Counted from the first letter of the stretch, positions 8,100 through 16,143 are shown. The stretch: DNA of 42,897 bases from Streptosporangiaceae bacterium (GCA_025964715.1 JAOPYH010000402.1:1-42897); one strand, 5' to 3'. The notes: generated from the sequence alone by a model not told the origin. A program made the numbers and translations.

Positions 8100-8774
8100 T
8101 TAGTCTGCGGCCGGCCGGGGACGGCCGACGTCCCGGACGAGGTCGAGCGCGAGCACCATGTCGAGATAGGAGACGGTCTCGAACTTCGATCCGGCCGGGA
8201 TGCCGGACTCGGCCATGCGCCAGAGGACCTCCAGCGCGCCGGGGGTGTCCAGGTCTTCGTCGAGGGCCGCCACGGCCTCCTGGAGATAGTCCCTGTGCAG
8301 TGCCTTCGACGGCTCCTCCGCCCATGTGGCGACTTCAGCGCGCAGCCGCCGGAGCCGCCCATCGGCCCGCTCCAGCGTGGGCAGGTCCAGCTCCAAGGGT
8401 GCCCGGTAGGGACGTTCCAGCGTCACCAGCCGCACGGACAGCGGGTCGAGCCCCTGCGCGGCCACCCACGGCAGCGATGGCTCATCTGCCGAAGGGCCGA
8501 CCGGTAGCGCACGTCCCGCGTCACCGGGCCCGCCCACGTGCAGGTCCGACTCGGCCGCGGATCCCTGGTCGGCCGGCGGGATGTTGAGCGGGGTGAGATC
8601 GGTCCGGGCCTCGGCCGTCAGCATGACCTGCCGGCGATGACGCTCCGCGAGCCTGCGGATCACGTCCGCCAGCACGTGAGCCCGCAGGGCCGGCCCGCTC
8701 ACGTGCACGCGCAGCAGGCGGGAGCGAGGGAGATCGTCGACAGTGCCGGTCCGAGGGTCGTACAGCCGCAGCAT
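8100..8774 (-). CDS. Degenerate MshC/cysteinyl-tRNA synthetase-like protein lacking catalytic motifs
   Basis: A 224-residue protein about half the length of CysRS or MshC. The N-terminus LRLYDPRTGTVDDL followed by LRVHVSGPALRAH aligns with the CysRS start, where the metal-binding Cys of CGPT is Ser here and the HIGH segment is absent. A short DLHVGG recalls the DIHGGG element. The C-terminal half AAQGLDPLSVRLVTLERPYR, plus ALDEDLDTPGALEVLW, matches the helical domain of MshC/CysRS including DLDTP. No KMSKS is visible. It is therefore probably a non-catalytic paralogue of unknown role. ATG at 8774 follows TTGAGGTC. Its stop overlaps the Shine-Dalgarno of the sigma fragment. Confidence 0.68.
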   Translation of the reverse strand: MLRLYDPRTGTVDDLPRSRLLRVHVSGPALRAHVLADVIRRLAERHRRQVMLTAEARTDLTPLNIPPADQGSAAESDLHVGGPGDAGRALPVGPSADEPSLPWVAAQGLDPLSVRLVTLERPYRAPLELDLPTLERADGRLRRLRAEVATWAEEPSKALHRDYLQEAVAALDEDLDTPGALEVLWRMAESGIPAGSKFETVSYLDMVLALDLVRDVGRPRPAAD

Positions 8775-8870
8775 GACCTCAAGGGTAGGGGTGTGTGAGG
8801 TGGTTGACGTGACGGATGTGATGTCCGTCATCGGGGTGAACGGGAGGCCGACGGCGGACGTCTCACAGGG

Positions 8871-9974
8871 ATGCGTACCTTTACGGCGCCGCCGTTCACG
8901 ACCGTGCGCGTCTCCGAGAGCTCCCAGCCGCACCTGTGGCGCCTTGTCCAGGAGACCGCCGTCGGCGTCGGCGTGCCGGCGCCCCAGGCGGTCGAGCTCT
9001 ATCCGGTGCCGGATGTGGAGGCGTCCGAGGGGCGGTTGCTGCTCGGTCTGCCGTACGTGATGGATCTCGACGCCGGCGAGCTGGCCGCGGTCATCGCGCA
9101 TGAACTCGCCTACCTGCACGCCCGGGCGGGCTGGGTCCTCGGCCGGGTGCCGGGGAAGGCTCCTGGGCCGGTGGCGGACCCCGCCGCACTGTCGGCCGAC
9201 GCGGTCGCGGCGCGGATCGTGTCGCCGGAGGCCGCCGCCGCCGCACTGGTCCACGCCGCGCACATCTCCCTGGCCTTCGAGCGGTTCGTCCTTCAGTACG
9301 TGGACCCGCTCGCCGCCGCCGGCTGGTATCCGGTCGACCTCTGGACGGGCTGGCGTTGGACGTTCCGCCGGGACTGCGGCCGGCAGGACCGCCGGCGGAT
9401 CCGGCACGGCCTCGCGGCCCGCGTGACCGCGCTGCTCGGCTCACCGGAGATGCCGGGGACCCCGGCGAGCGTACGGCCCGTACCGCTGCGTCCGCTCGGG
9501 GAGACGGTGCAGGCCGGCTTCGCGCGGGTGATCGCGCAGGGACTCGCGGGCGGCACGCCGCTTCGGGCGGCGACCTTCGATGGCGTGTCCGACGAGGTCT
9601 GGGACGCGGCGGTACGACGGCGTTGTGCGATCGTCCGCAGGTCGGTGGCGACGTTGCTGGACCGCCCTGGCGCCTACGGTCAGGACGTCCTGGCCGTGGT
9701 GATGAGCGGCCGCGCGGCCGAGATCCTGCGTGTCGGCGAGGCGGAGTCACCCGACCTGGCGTCAGTCGGCCGGGTGCTCATGCCCCTCGCCGTGGAGGCC
9801 CTGCGGGCGCGGGGCTACCGCTACGACCACCCGCTGCGCCAGCACGTACTCGTCGGGCCCGCGGGTGACCGGGTGGACGTGCTCGATCTCCTCGACCCCA
9901 TCATCGAGGACGGCGCCCCCGTCCCCGCCGGCCTGACCGAACTGCTCTGCCCGGGGGCCCGTACCGCGGCGTGA
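8871..9974 (+). CDS. M48-like metallopeptidase homologue with altered HExxH motif
   Basis: A 367-residue protein resembling the core of M48 (HtpX/Ste24-like) peptidases. Near residue 70 a helix reads AAVIAHELAYLHARAGW, whereas active M48 enzymes have HExxH; here the second zinc His is Tyr81 (HELAY), although His83 follows two residues later. The N-terminal segment QETAVGVGVPAPQAVELYPV is the usual M48 substrate-side strand. The last 250 residues have no family I recognise and no membrane helix, so the protein is probably soluble. ATG start at 8871. It is divergent from the CysRS-like gene with a 96-base gap. Loss of activity is inferred from one substitution. Confidence 0.6.
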   Translation: MRTFTAPPFTTVRVSESSQPHLWRLVQETAVGVGVPAPQAVELYPVPDVEASEGRLLLGLPYVMDLDAGELAAVIAHELAYLHARAGWVLGRVPGKAPGPVADPAALSADAVAARIVSPEAAAAALVHAAHISLAFERFVLQYVDPLAAAGWYPVDLWTGWRWTFRRDCGRQDRRRIRHGLAARVTALLGSPEMPGTPASVRPVPLRPLGETVQAGFARVIAQGLAGGTPLRAATFDGVSDEVWDAAVRRRCAIVRRSVATLLDRPGAYGQDVLAVVMSGRAAEILRVGEAESPDLASVGRVLMPLAVEALRARGYRYDHPLRQHVLVGPAGDRVDVLDLLDPIIEDGAPVPAGLTELLCPGARTAA

Positions 9975-10001
9975 TCCGCGGTTGTTCGCTGGTGATGGCC
10001 C

Positions 10002-10021
10002 TACGCGGCCCGCGCCGCGTA
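10002..10021. terminator. Bidirectional hairpin between convergent genes
   Basis: A perfect 7-bp inverted repeat, TACGCGG and CCGCGTA, with a 6-base loop lies in the 60-base gap between the M48-like gene (+) and the methyltransferase gene (-). Position and symmetry suit a two-way terminator; there is no clear T tract on either side. Confidence 0.5.
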
Positions 10022-10034
10022 CGGTCACGGGTCC

Positions 10035-10883
10035 TCAGCCCCGGCAGTTCGCGAAAGCCTGCTCGGAGGGTGCAGGGGTCCAGGACGCTTCGGTGGCGGG
10101 ACCGGGTGCCTCCGGGAAGGGTGTGCCCTTGGGCTTGCGCACGGCGGCGAATCGGAGCCGTACATAGTCGGCCACCCAGCCGGATTCCCGGCGCAGTGCG
10201 GGGGCGGCGAGCACATTGATCCGCTCGAGCAGCGGCTCGGCGACCTCGGGCGGGACGGCCGCCAGTGCCTCGGGGGCGAACAGCCGCACCCAGTCGGCGG
10301 CACCGTTCGGCCCTTCGGTCATGCGGGTGGGCCGGTCGAAGTACTCCATGACCCGTACGGTGAAGCCGCCCTCCTCGAGCCGGGTGGCGTATTCCGCAGG
10401 GGTGGGGAAGTACCACGGCAGCTCCGGCACCGACAGTCCGAACACGCGCCAGGCGGTCTGCATCGCGGTGATCAGTTCGGCGCAGTTGCCCGCGCCGCCC
10501 ATCTCGGCGATGAACCGGCCACCGGGCCGCAGCGCGCCGTGCACCTGCGCGATGACGGCGTCGGGGTCGCGGGTCATCCAGTGCAGGGCGGAATTGGAGG
10601 CCACGGCGTCATACGGCTCGGCCACGGTGAAGTCATGGGCGTCGCCGACCGCGAAGGAAAGGCCCGGATGGAGCGATGCCGCCTGGGCGATCATCTTTCC
10701 CGACCCGTCGATGCCGAGGACCTCGGCGCCACGGGCGTCTATCTCCGCGGCGAAGGTGCCGGTGCCGCAGCCCAGGTCGATGACCTTTTCCCCAGGCTGG
10801 GGATCGAGCAGATCGACGAGTGGGGCGCCCTGCGCCGAGACATAGCCGAAGGCGGAGTCATATGTCGCGACGGCCCAGTCCAT
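10035..10883 (-). CDS. Class I SAM-dependent methyltransferase
   Basis: A 282-residue Rossmann methyltransferase. Motif I is VIDLGCGTGTFA (about residues 34-45), the acidic end of strand 2 is VLGIDGSGKMI, motif II-like VGDAHDF, and the post-motif VASNSALHWM followed by LRPGGRFIAEMGG is typical of the trans-aconitate methyltransferase/UbiE-like group. The substrate is not evident. The last 40 residues are Pro/Ala-rich and probably disordered. ATG start. The gene stands alone, divergent from an uncharacterised gene across 177 bases. Confidence 0.85.
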   Translation of the reverse strand: MDWAVATYDSAFGYVSAQGAPLVDLLDPQPGEKVIDLGCGTGTFAAEIDARGAEVLGIDGSGKMIAQAASLHPGLSFAVGDAHDFTVAEPYDAVASNSALHWMTRDPDAVIAQVHGALRPGGRFIAEMGGAGNCAELITAMQTAWRVFGLSVPELPWYFPTPAEYATRLEEGGFTVRVMEYFDRPTRMTEGPNGAADWVRLFAPEALAAVPPEVAEPLLERINVLAAPALRRESGWVADYVRLRFAAVRKPKGTPFPEAPGPATEASWTPAPSEQAFANCRG

Positions 10884-11060
10884 AACCGAAAGATATCGGA
10901 CAATTCATGCAGGCGACCGCAGCTTTTCGATGGCCGTCAGCACACGATGATCTTTGTCACAGCAGGGCAGGGTCCTGCTCCCCTGGGCGACGGCGCGGGA
11001 TCGTCCTGTGCGCGTACAGCCGCAACCGTTGATGTCGGTGGTCCGCCGTACGGTTGTGTC

Positions 11061-11867
11061 GTGGCAGAGACCCTGGTGTTGCCGGTCCCGGACCTGCTGA
11101 CCGCGAGCTTCGTTGTGGTGGATCCGAGGAAGGCGCTCCCGTCGCACATCGCGCAGAGAGCGCGCTTCGAGCCGGTCCCGGCCGATCACCCGTCGATGCC
11201 GCGCCCCTCCACGCTCGTGGACGGCGGTGTCTCCTTTCCTATCCTCAGCCGGCTGACCGGCGAGCCCCACCTGCTGGTGTCGATGACGGGACCGCCCGGC
11301 TGGCCGCCCGAGCACCTCTTCGACGCATCGGCCGAGGCGGGGGCGCTGGCGATCATGACCGAGGGGCTGATGCTCGACCCTGCGCTGGCGCGCTTCGTCT
11401 CGACCGACGGTCCCGAACGTGCGCAGGACGTGCCAGAGGACTTCTTCGTCCCGCAGTGGGTGAGGGTCATGGGGTCCGCCGAGCGCAGCGGGCTCCTCAT
11501 GACGACCAGGGGTCTGTCGCGGCTCGGCCTGCCGGAGCTGCGGACGACCGGGCTGCCGCCCTACCTCGGACTCGCGTGGGCCCGGGTGCTGACCGTCGTG
11601 GCCTTCCGGCTCCTGCAGGATCTGTGGCAGGACCTCGACCGTGATCCGGGCCTGCGCTCGAGGGAGATCTCCGAGGAGTTCACGATCGAGCCGTACGACC
11701 TGGCACTCGCGCTCTCGCAGGACGCCCGTGACTCCTACGAGGTCGCGGCGCGGCTCCGGTTCGGCGACGAGCACCTGACCCTGCTGCCGCCGCGCGACCA
11801 TGACGGGCCCGTCGCCCACTGGTTCAGAGAGGCGACCATCCTGCTGTTCCCGACCGCTCGGATCTGA
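11061..11867 (+). CDS. Hypothetical protein of 268 residues
   Basis: I do not recognise the family. The protein is soluble, acidic, with no signal peptide or membrane helix. Visible blocks are a two-part N-terminal half containing LTGEPHLLVSMTGPPGWP and ALAIMTEGLMLDPALARFV, and a C-terminal half with LGLPELRTTGLPP and REATILLFPTARI. The segment LRTTGLPPYLGL suggests a compact alpha/beta domain. The frame is open far upstream, but codon and amino-acid quality improve at GTG 11061 (VAETLVLPVPD); no strong ribosome-binding site precedes it, so translation may be leaderless. Its stop is 20 bases from that of the convergent small gene. Confidence 0.65.
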   Translation: MAETLVLPVPDLLTASFVVVDPRKALPSHIAQRARFEPVPADHPSMPRPSTLVDGGVSFPILSRLTGEPHLLVSMTGPPGWPPEHLFDASAEAGALAIMTEGLMLDPALARFVSTDGPERAQDVPEDFFVPQWVRVMGSAERSGLLMTTRGLSRLGLPELRTTGLPPYLGLAWARVLTVVAFRLLQDLWQDLDRDPGLRSREISEEFTIEPYDLALALSQDARDSYEVAARLRFGDEHLTLLPPRDHDGPVAHWFREATILLFPTARI

Positions 11868-11887
11868 CGGCACGCCAGGCCGTGCGA

Positions 11888-12145
11888 TCACGCCTCGGAG
11901 TCGTGGGGACGCCGGCGGGGTGGGGTGGGTGGCACGACCTTGCCGGCCACCACTATGGCCTCGGGCACCTCGACCAGCTCACCGGTGCGCCTCCGCACCT
12001 GCAGCATTCCCTCGGACCATGATTCAAGTACGCCCACGACATCGCTGTACTGTCCGCTAGAGAGCCGACGGCGTAGCGAGACCCGCTGACCCACATCGGC
12101 CCGCGTCACCGTCACCACGAGCCGTGCGGCGAAACGAGAGGACAT
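11888..12145 (-). CDS. Small stand-alone SH3-like protein (Rv0428c N-terminal-domain type)
   Basis: An 85-residue basic protein. The core DVGQRVSLRRRL, YSDVVGVLESW, MLQVRRRTGELVEVPEA and VVAGKVVPPTPPRR follows the small beta-barrel fused ahead of the GNAT acetyltransferase domain in Rv0428c-like proteins. Here the reading frame stops directly after VPPTPP and no acetyltransferase domain follows. The domain assignment is from memory of that family. It is divergent from fdxA with a 96-base gap. Function unknown; possibly an RNA- or protein-binding accessory. Confidence 0.6.
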   Translation of the reverse strand: MSSRFAARLVVTVTRADVGQRVSLRRRLSSGQYSDVVGVLESWSEGMLQVRRRTGELVEVPEAIVVAGKVVPPTPPRRRPHDSEA

Positions 12146-12173
12146 GCGGCAACCCCCATGTCGAATCTACCGG

Positions 12174-12203
12174 TTGGGCACGGCAATATTAAGTGAATAG
12201 GCT
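12174..12203 (+). promoter_or_regulatory. Possible housekeeping promoter for fdxA
   Basis: TTGGGC (12174-12179) and TAGGCT (12198-12203) are separated by 18 bases and end 38 bases before the fdxA GTG. The spacing fits the main sigma factor and the spacer is locally AT-rich. Assigned by eye only. Confidence 0.4.
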
Positions 12204-12241
12204 TGCGAAGAGCCGAGACGAGGCCCGAGAGGAGTCCCGAC

Positions 12242-12565
12242 GTGACCTACGTCATCGCGCAGCCCTGTGTGGACCTGCTCGACAAGGCATGCATTGAAGA
12301 GTGCCCCGTCGACTGCATCTACGAGGGCAAGCGCATGCTCTACATCCACCCGGACGAGTGTGTCGACTGTGGTGCGTGCGAGCCGGTCTGTCCCGTAGAG
12401 GCGATCTACTACGAGGATGACGTACCCGAGCAGTGGAAGGACTTCTACAAGGCCAATGTGGAGTTCTTCGACGACCTGGGCTCCCCCGGTGGTGCGTCCA
12501 AGGTTGGAAAGATAGACAAGGACCACCTGATCGTTGCGGCGCTGCCGCCGCAGAGCGCCGAGTAG
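12242..12565 (+). CDS. fdxA: 7Fe ferredoxin
   Basis: A 107-residue seven-iron ferredoxin carrying one 3Fe-4S and one 4Fe-4S cluster, an electron carrier for cytochromes P450 and other oxidoreductases. Cluster cysteines lie at residues 9, 17, 21 and 25 (CVDLLDKACIEECPVDC) and 40, 43, 46 and 50 (CVDCGACEPVCP). The C-terminal extension WKDFYKANVEFFDDLGSPGG is typical of the actinobacterial FdxA/FdxC type. The frame opens upstream, but GTG at 12242 is preceded by GAGAGGAG and is where homology starts. The order fdxA-dapC is the same as in Mycobacterium. Confidence 0.93.
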   Translation: MTYVIAQPCVDLLDKACIEECPVDCIYEGKRMLYIHPDECVDCGACEPVCPVEAIYYEDDVPEQWKDFYKANVEFFDDLGSPGGASKVGKIDKDHLIVAALPPQSAE

Positions 12566-12597
12566 CGACGGGTTTCGGCTCCAGAGCGTTGCCGTCT

Positions 12598-12650
12598 CGG
12601 CCGTGATCACGCCTCCACCTGGGTGAAGGAGGGCTGCGTGATCACGGCCG
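12598..12650. terminator. Perfect 15-bp inverted repeat between fdxA and dapC
   Basis: The arms at 12598-12612 (CGGCCGTGATCACGC) and 12636-12650 are exact reverse complements, and the intervening 23 bases add a CTCC/GGAG pairing. The hairpin begins 33 bases after the fdxA stop, so it most likely ends the ferredoxin transcript. Each arm contains the 10-base palindrome CGTGATCACG, so a protein-binding site is also possible. There is no T tract, as is usual in high-GC actinobacteria. Confidence 0.65.
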
Positions 12651-12711
12651 TGGACCTTCGAGGCCGGGGCGCGGCGACGTCTGTGGCGGCCCTGTGCCAG
12701 GCTGTGAACCC

Positions 12712-13803
12712 ATGAGCAGAGCGCTACCGGACTTTCCGTGGGATCGGCTGGAACCGTACAAGCAGATCGCCGTGGGGCACCCGGACGGGATCGTCGACCT
12801 GTCGGTCGGCACACCGGTCGACCCCACTCCAGAGGCGGTCCGCAACGCGCTGAAGGAGGCGGCCGACGCACCCGGCTACCCCCTGACGTACGGCACCGCC
12901 AGGCTCCGTGAAGCGGCGGCGGGCTGGCTGCGCCGGCGCCTCGGGGTCGACGCCGATCCGGCCGCCGTCCTGCCGGTGATCGGCACCAAGGAACTGGTGG
13001 CCTGGCTGCCCCTCCTGCTCGGCGCCGGGCCGGGCGACCGGGTGGTCTTCCCGGAGCTGGCCTATCCGACCTACGACGTGGGCGCCCGGCTCGCGGGCGC
13101 GGAGCCGATCGCCACCGACGGGCTGCTGTCGCTCGGTCCGGTGACCCCGAAGCTGATCTGGGTGAACACGCCCTCCAACCCGACTGGCGCGGTGCTGCCC
13201 GTCGAACACCTCCGCAAGGTCGTCGCCTGGGCGCGAGAGCGCGGCGTGCTCGTGGTCAACGACGAGTGCTACATCGAGCTGGGCTGGGACGAGGCTCCCG
13301 GCAGGCAACCGGTCTCGATCCTGCACCCGGATGTCTGCGAGGGCTCGCACGAGGGCCTGCTGGCCGTGCACTCCCTTTCCAAACGATCCAACCTGGCCGG
13401 CTACCGAGCCGGCTTTGTGACCGGCGACCCCGCGGTCGTGCGGCGATTGCTGGCCGTACGCAAGCACGCGGGGATGATCGTGCCGGCCCCGGTCCAGGCC
13501 GCGATGGCCGTGGCGCTGGACGACGACGAGCATGTCGACGAGCAGCGGGCCCGCTATGCCCGGCGGCGTAAGACGCTGAAGGCCGCCTTCGAGGGACACG
13601 GGTTCCGGATCGACCATTCCGAGGCATCGCTCTACCTGTGGGCCAGCCGGGACGAGCCCTGCTGGGACACGGTCGCCCACCTGGCGGAACTGGGCATCCT
13701 CGTAGCCCCCGGAGAGTTCTACGGTAGGGCCGGCTCCCGCCACGTCCGCGTCGCCTTCACCGCCACCGACGAACGCGTCGAGGCCGCAGCCCGCCGCCTC
13801 TGA
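12712..13803 (+). CDS. dapC: N-succinyldiaminopimelate aminotransferase
   Basis: A fold-type I PLP aminotransferase of 363 residues that forms N-succinyl-LL-diaminopimelate in the lysine/meso-DAP pathway. VNTPSNPTGAVLP (about 151-163), VVNDECYIELGW with the PLP Asp, and HSLSKRSNLAGYRAGF with Lys224 as Schiff-base lysine identify the actinobacterial DapC group. The start ATG at 12712 gives the usual SRALPDFPWDRL opening; an in-frame TTG 18 bases upstream is possible. dapD and dapE are found 7-10 kb downstream, completing the succinylase branch. A DinB-like gene overlaps its stop by one base. Confidence 0.92.
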   Translation: MSRALPDFPWDRLEPYKQIAVGHPDGIVDLSVGTPVDPTPEAVRNALKEAADAPGYPLTYGTARLREAAAGWLRRRLGVDADPAAVLPVIGTKELVAWLPLLLGAGPGDRVVFPELAYPTYDVGARLAGAEPIATDGLLSLGPVTPKLIWVNTPSNPTGAVLPVEHLRKVVAWARERGVLVVNDECYIELGWDEAPGRQPVSILHPDVCEGSHEGLLAVHSLSKRSNLAGYRAGFVTGDPAVVRRLLAVRKHAGMIVPAPVQAAMAVALDDDEHVDEQRARYARRRKTLKAAFEGHGFRIDHSEASLYLWASRDEPCWDTVAHLAELGILVAPGEFYGRAGSRHVRVAFTATDERVEAAARRL

Positions 13804-14318
13804 TGGCAGTGACCACCGACAATCGTATGGGTCCGCCCAATTTCGGCAGTGAACGCGACATGCTGCGGGCCTTTCTCGACTACCACCGTGCGACCCTCGC
13901 CACGAAGTGCGACGGGCTGACGGATGAGGAGCTGCGGCAACAGTCGATGCCGCCGTCGACGCTTTCGCTGCTCGGCCTGGTGCGGCACATGGCTGAGGTC
14001 GAGCGTGCCTGGTTCCGCCGGGTGTTCGAGGATAACAATGCGCCAATGGTCTGGTCCGAGGAGATCGACTTCCAGGCGGCGTACGACGCGAGCACGTCGA
14101 CCAGGACCGAGGCGTTTGCGGCCTGGGAGGCGGAGGTCCAGAACTCGCGCCGCATCGAGCGGGAGGCTGAGTCCCTGAACCTGGCCGGCTATCAACCAAG
14201 ATGGGGCGAGGACGTGTCACTGCGGATGGTCATGATCCACGTGCTCCTGGAGTATGGCCGCCACAACGGGCACGCGGACTTCCTGCGCGAGGGTGTAGAC
14301 GGGACCGTAGGGGCCTGA
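13803..14318 (+). CDS. DinB family protein (DUF664-like four-helix bundle)
   Basis: A 171-residue protein of the DinB/DUF664 superfamily, the group that includes mycothiol-dependent maleylpyruvate isomerases and bacillithiol S-transferases. Helix 1 reads MLRAFLDYHRATLATKCDGL, helix 2 has LSLLGLVRHMAEVERAWF with the first metal His, and helix 4 has MIHVLLEYGRHNGHADFLRE with the further His residues. The three-His metal site therefore looks intact. It is coupled to dapC through TGATG, though no functional link with lysine synthesis is obvious. A mycothiol-dependent S-transferase role is plausible because mshB is in the same window. Confidence 0.85.
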   Translation: MAVTTDNRMGPPNFGSERDMLRAFLDYHRATLATKCDGLTDEELRQQSMPPSTLSLLGLVRHMAEVERAWFRRVFEDNNAPMVWSEEIDFQAAYDASTSTRTEAFAAWEAEVQNSRRIEREAESLNLAGYQPRWGEDVSLRMVMIHVLLEYGRHNGHADFLREGVDGTVGA

Positions 14319-14522
14319 CGCGCCGTCCGGGCCGGCACTGAGCCCCAGCCCCTGAGCCGGATTCTGCAGAAGGCGATCATCGACATGACGGTCACCGCAC
14401 CATCCATTCACTTGTGCCCTCCATTTCGCTGTGCCGGCTGGGGCGTATGTGGATAAGATCCCGCCGGTATGGCCCGGATGTGATCGGGTCGGGTCGTTAT
14501 CCCCTGCGGAGGTGCGAGCGCG

Positions 14523-15128
14523 TTGGTCTTCCTGGCTGTGCTCCTGCTCCTGGTCCTGATCGCCGTGGTCGTGCTCATCGCGGTCGTCCTGCGCGGTCGC
14601 CGGCAGGCTCCGCGGACGGCCGCCGCTCCGGTGCCGAGGGACCCCTTCGGCGATCCCGCGGAGGTCGCCGGAGACCCGCGCGCGCTCAAGGCCGGGGACA
14701 TGGTCGAATACCTCGGGGCCCGCTACTTCATCCGGGGATCGCTGCGGCTGCGTCAGGGCGGCTTCACCTGGGACGAGCATCTCCTTCAGGCCGACACCAC
14801 GGCCGGCCTGAAGGTGTGGATCTCCGTGGAGGAGGATCCCGACCTCGAGGTCGTCTGGTGGACCGAGCGTGACCTGGGCGGCCTCCTGCCGGATCAGCCG
14901 AAGATCGTGCTCGACGGCGTGGAGTACCGGCGCGATGAGCACGGCAGCGCGGATTACCGCACCGAGGGGACCACGGGCCTCGGCGACGCCGGCCAGGTGC
15001 AGTACGCCGACTACGCGGCGCCCGGAGGGCGATACCTGTCCTTCGAGCGCTTCGGCGGCGGCCCCTGGGAGGCCGGCACGGGCGAGCGGGTCCCGAACGG
15101 CACGCTGACCATTTACCCGGGCAGCTGA
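14523..15128 (+). CDS. DUF4178 membrane-anchored protein
   Basis: A 201-residue protein with one N-terminal membrane helix (about residues 2-24, VFLAVLLLLVLIAVVVLIAV) and a DUF4178 domain facing the cytoplasm. The domain includes LKAGDMVEYLGARYFIRG, GFTWDEHLLQ, WISVEEDPDLEVVWW and YLSFERFGGGPWEAGTGERV. TTG start at 14523 with GGAGG and a 10-base spacer; this is the first gene of a tightly packed five-gene operon ending in a spermidine synthase. E. coli YjfK and relatives place similar domains next to DUF350 and polyamine-related enzymes, so the association is known, but its biochemical role is not. Confidence 0.82.
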   Translation: MVFLAVLLLLVLIAVVVLIAVVLRGRRQAPRTAAAPVPRDPFGDPAEVAGDPRALKAGDMVEYLGARYFIRGSLRLRQGGFTWDEHLLQADTTAGLKVWISVEEDPDLEVVWWTERDLGGLLPDQPKIVLDGVEYRRDEHGSADYRTEGTTGLGDAGQVQYADYAAPGGRYLSFERFGGGPWEAGTGERVPNGTLTIYPGS

Positions 15129-15649
15129 TGCTGGCCAGGCTCGACACCGTCTACGCCGATACACGGGCCGACGCGCTGTCCTTCGCCCTGGGCCTGCCAC
15201 CGCTCGACGCGCTCGCGGTGCTCTCCGTGGTCCGCGCGGACGTACGGGTGGAGTTGCGCCTGCTCGGTGCCTCCCACCAGGTCATGGCCGGTCCGGTCAG
15301 TGAGACGGTGGCCTGCCTGCCCGGCCGCCCCGGTCCATTGCCGGGCCGGGTCCACGAGGAGATCGGCGGCTGGTCCTACGACTTCACCGCCGACGTGGAG
15401 ACCTACTCCTCCGGGGGCGCGTTCGAGACGGCGGTCGCGGACCTGGCCGCACGGCTGGGGGATCGTACCGACGCGCTGACCGGAGCCTTCCCCGGCTCTC
15501 CCTACGCCCTGACGGCCCTGGCCGTAGAGCCGGACGGCGGCTGGCGGACATGGCACGCCTATCCGCAGACGAGAGAGATCGTGGCCACCCGTACCCGCCT
15601 GGCCGCCGGCACCGGCGGGGAATCGGCGGGCCAGAGTGAGGAGCGGTGA
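15128..15649 (+). CDS. DUF2617 family protein
   Basis: A 173-residue soluble protein starting by TGATG overlap with the DUF4178 gene. The visible family blocks are LALGLPPLDALAVLSV, ADVRVELRLLGASHQV, HEEIGGWSYDFTADVETY, GAFPGSPYALTAL and GWRTWHAYPQTREIVATRT. These match DUF2617, which is regularly found inside this actinobacterial operon. No catalytic residues are known. Its size and alternating strands suggest a beta-rich fold. Confidence 0.78.
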   Translation: MLARLDTVYADTRADALSFALGLPPLDALAVLSVVRADVRVELRLLGASHQVMAGPVSETVACLPGRPGPLPGRVHEEIGGWSYDFTADVETYSSGGAFETAVADLAARLGDRTDALTGAFPGSPYALTALAVEPDGGWRTWHAYPQTREIVATRTRLAAGTGGESAGQSEER

Positions 15650-15656
15650 GCGAGCA

Positions 15657-16061
15657 GTGAAGCGAGGCATCATCGGCGGTGGCCTGCTGGCCGCGCTCGG
15701 CGCCGTCGTCCTGGCGGGCGTGCTGGTCGCCGGCCACGGCTCCCCGCGCGGCTGGATCGGCAAGCAGTACACGCGTACGGCCGCGGGGGAGTACCGCTCG
15801 TCCGCCTCGCCGGCGCGGGTGGCCTCCGCGATCGGCCGTAAGTTCAGGCCCAGCGACCGCGCCATCGACGGGTCGGGGATCTTCCTGCGCTACCCGAAGG
15901 TGGTCGTGGCGGTGCTGGGCAGCGGCGCGGGGAGCCGCATCGTCGTGGACGACGCCGACCGCGGCTACCGGCGGTGGTACAGCCACGTGGGCAGCCGGTG
16001 GCGTGCTCCGACCAGCCGGGGCTCGGTGTTCCGCGGCGGTGGACCCGGATCCGGTAAGTGA
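15657..16061 (+). CDS. DUF4247 membrane protein
   Basis: A short protein (134 residues from GTG 15657) with one N-terminal membrane helix (GGGLLAALGAVVLAGVLVAG) and an exported DUF4247 domain. It ends in a Gly-rich tail, FRGGGPGSGK, as in the family, and contains FLRYPKVVVAVLGSGAGSRI and DADRGYRRWYSHVG. The frame extends to GTG 15636, inside the previous gene; I prefer 15657 because it gives the canonical KRGIIGGGLL helix. It is the third gene of the polyamine-linked operon. Confidence 0.72.
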   Translation: MKRGIIGGGLLAALGAVVLAGVLVAGHGSPRGWIGKQYTRTAAGEYRSSASPARVASAIGRKFRPSDRAIDGSGIFLRYPKVVVAVLGSGAGSRIVVDDADRGYRRWYSHVGSRWRAPTSRGSVFRGGGPGSGK

Positions 16062-16143
16062 GCGAGCCCGCGGCCGTAGGAAGCCGCCGAAGCGGTGGGG
16101 TCCCACAGGGGACCGGACCCGGACCTGACAGGAGTGCGCCTCA

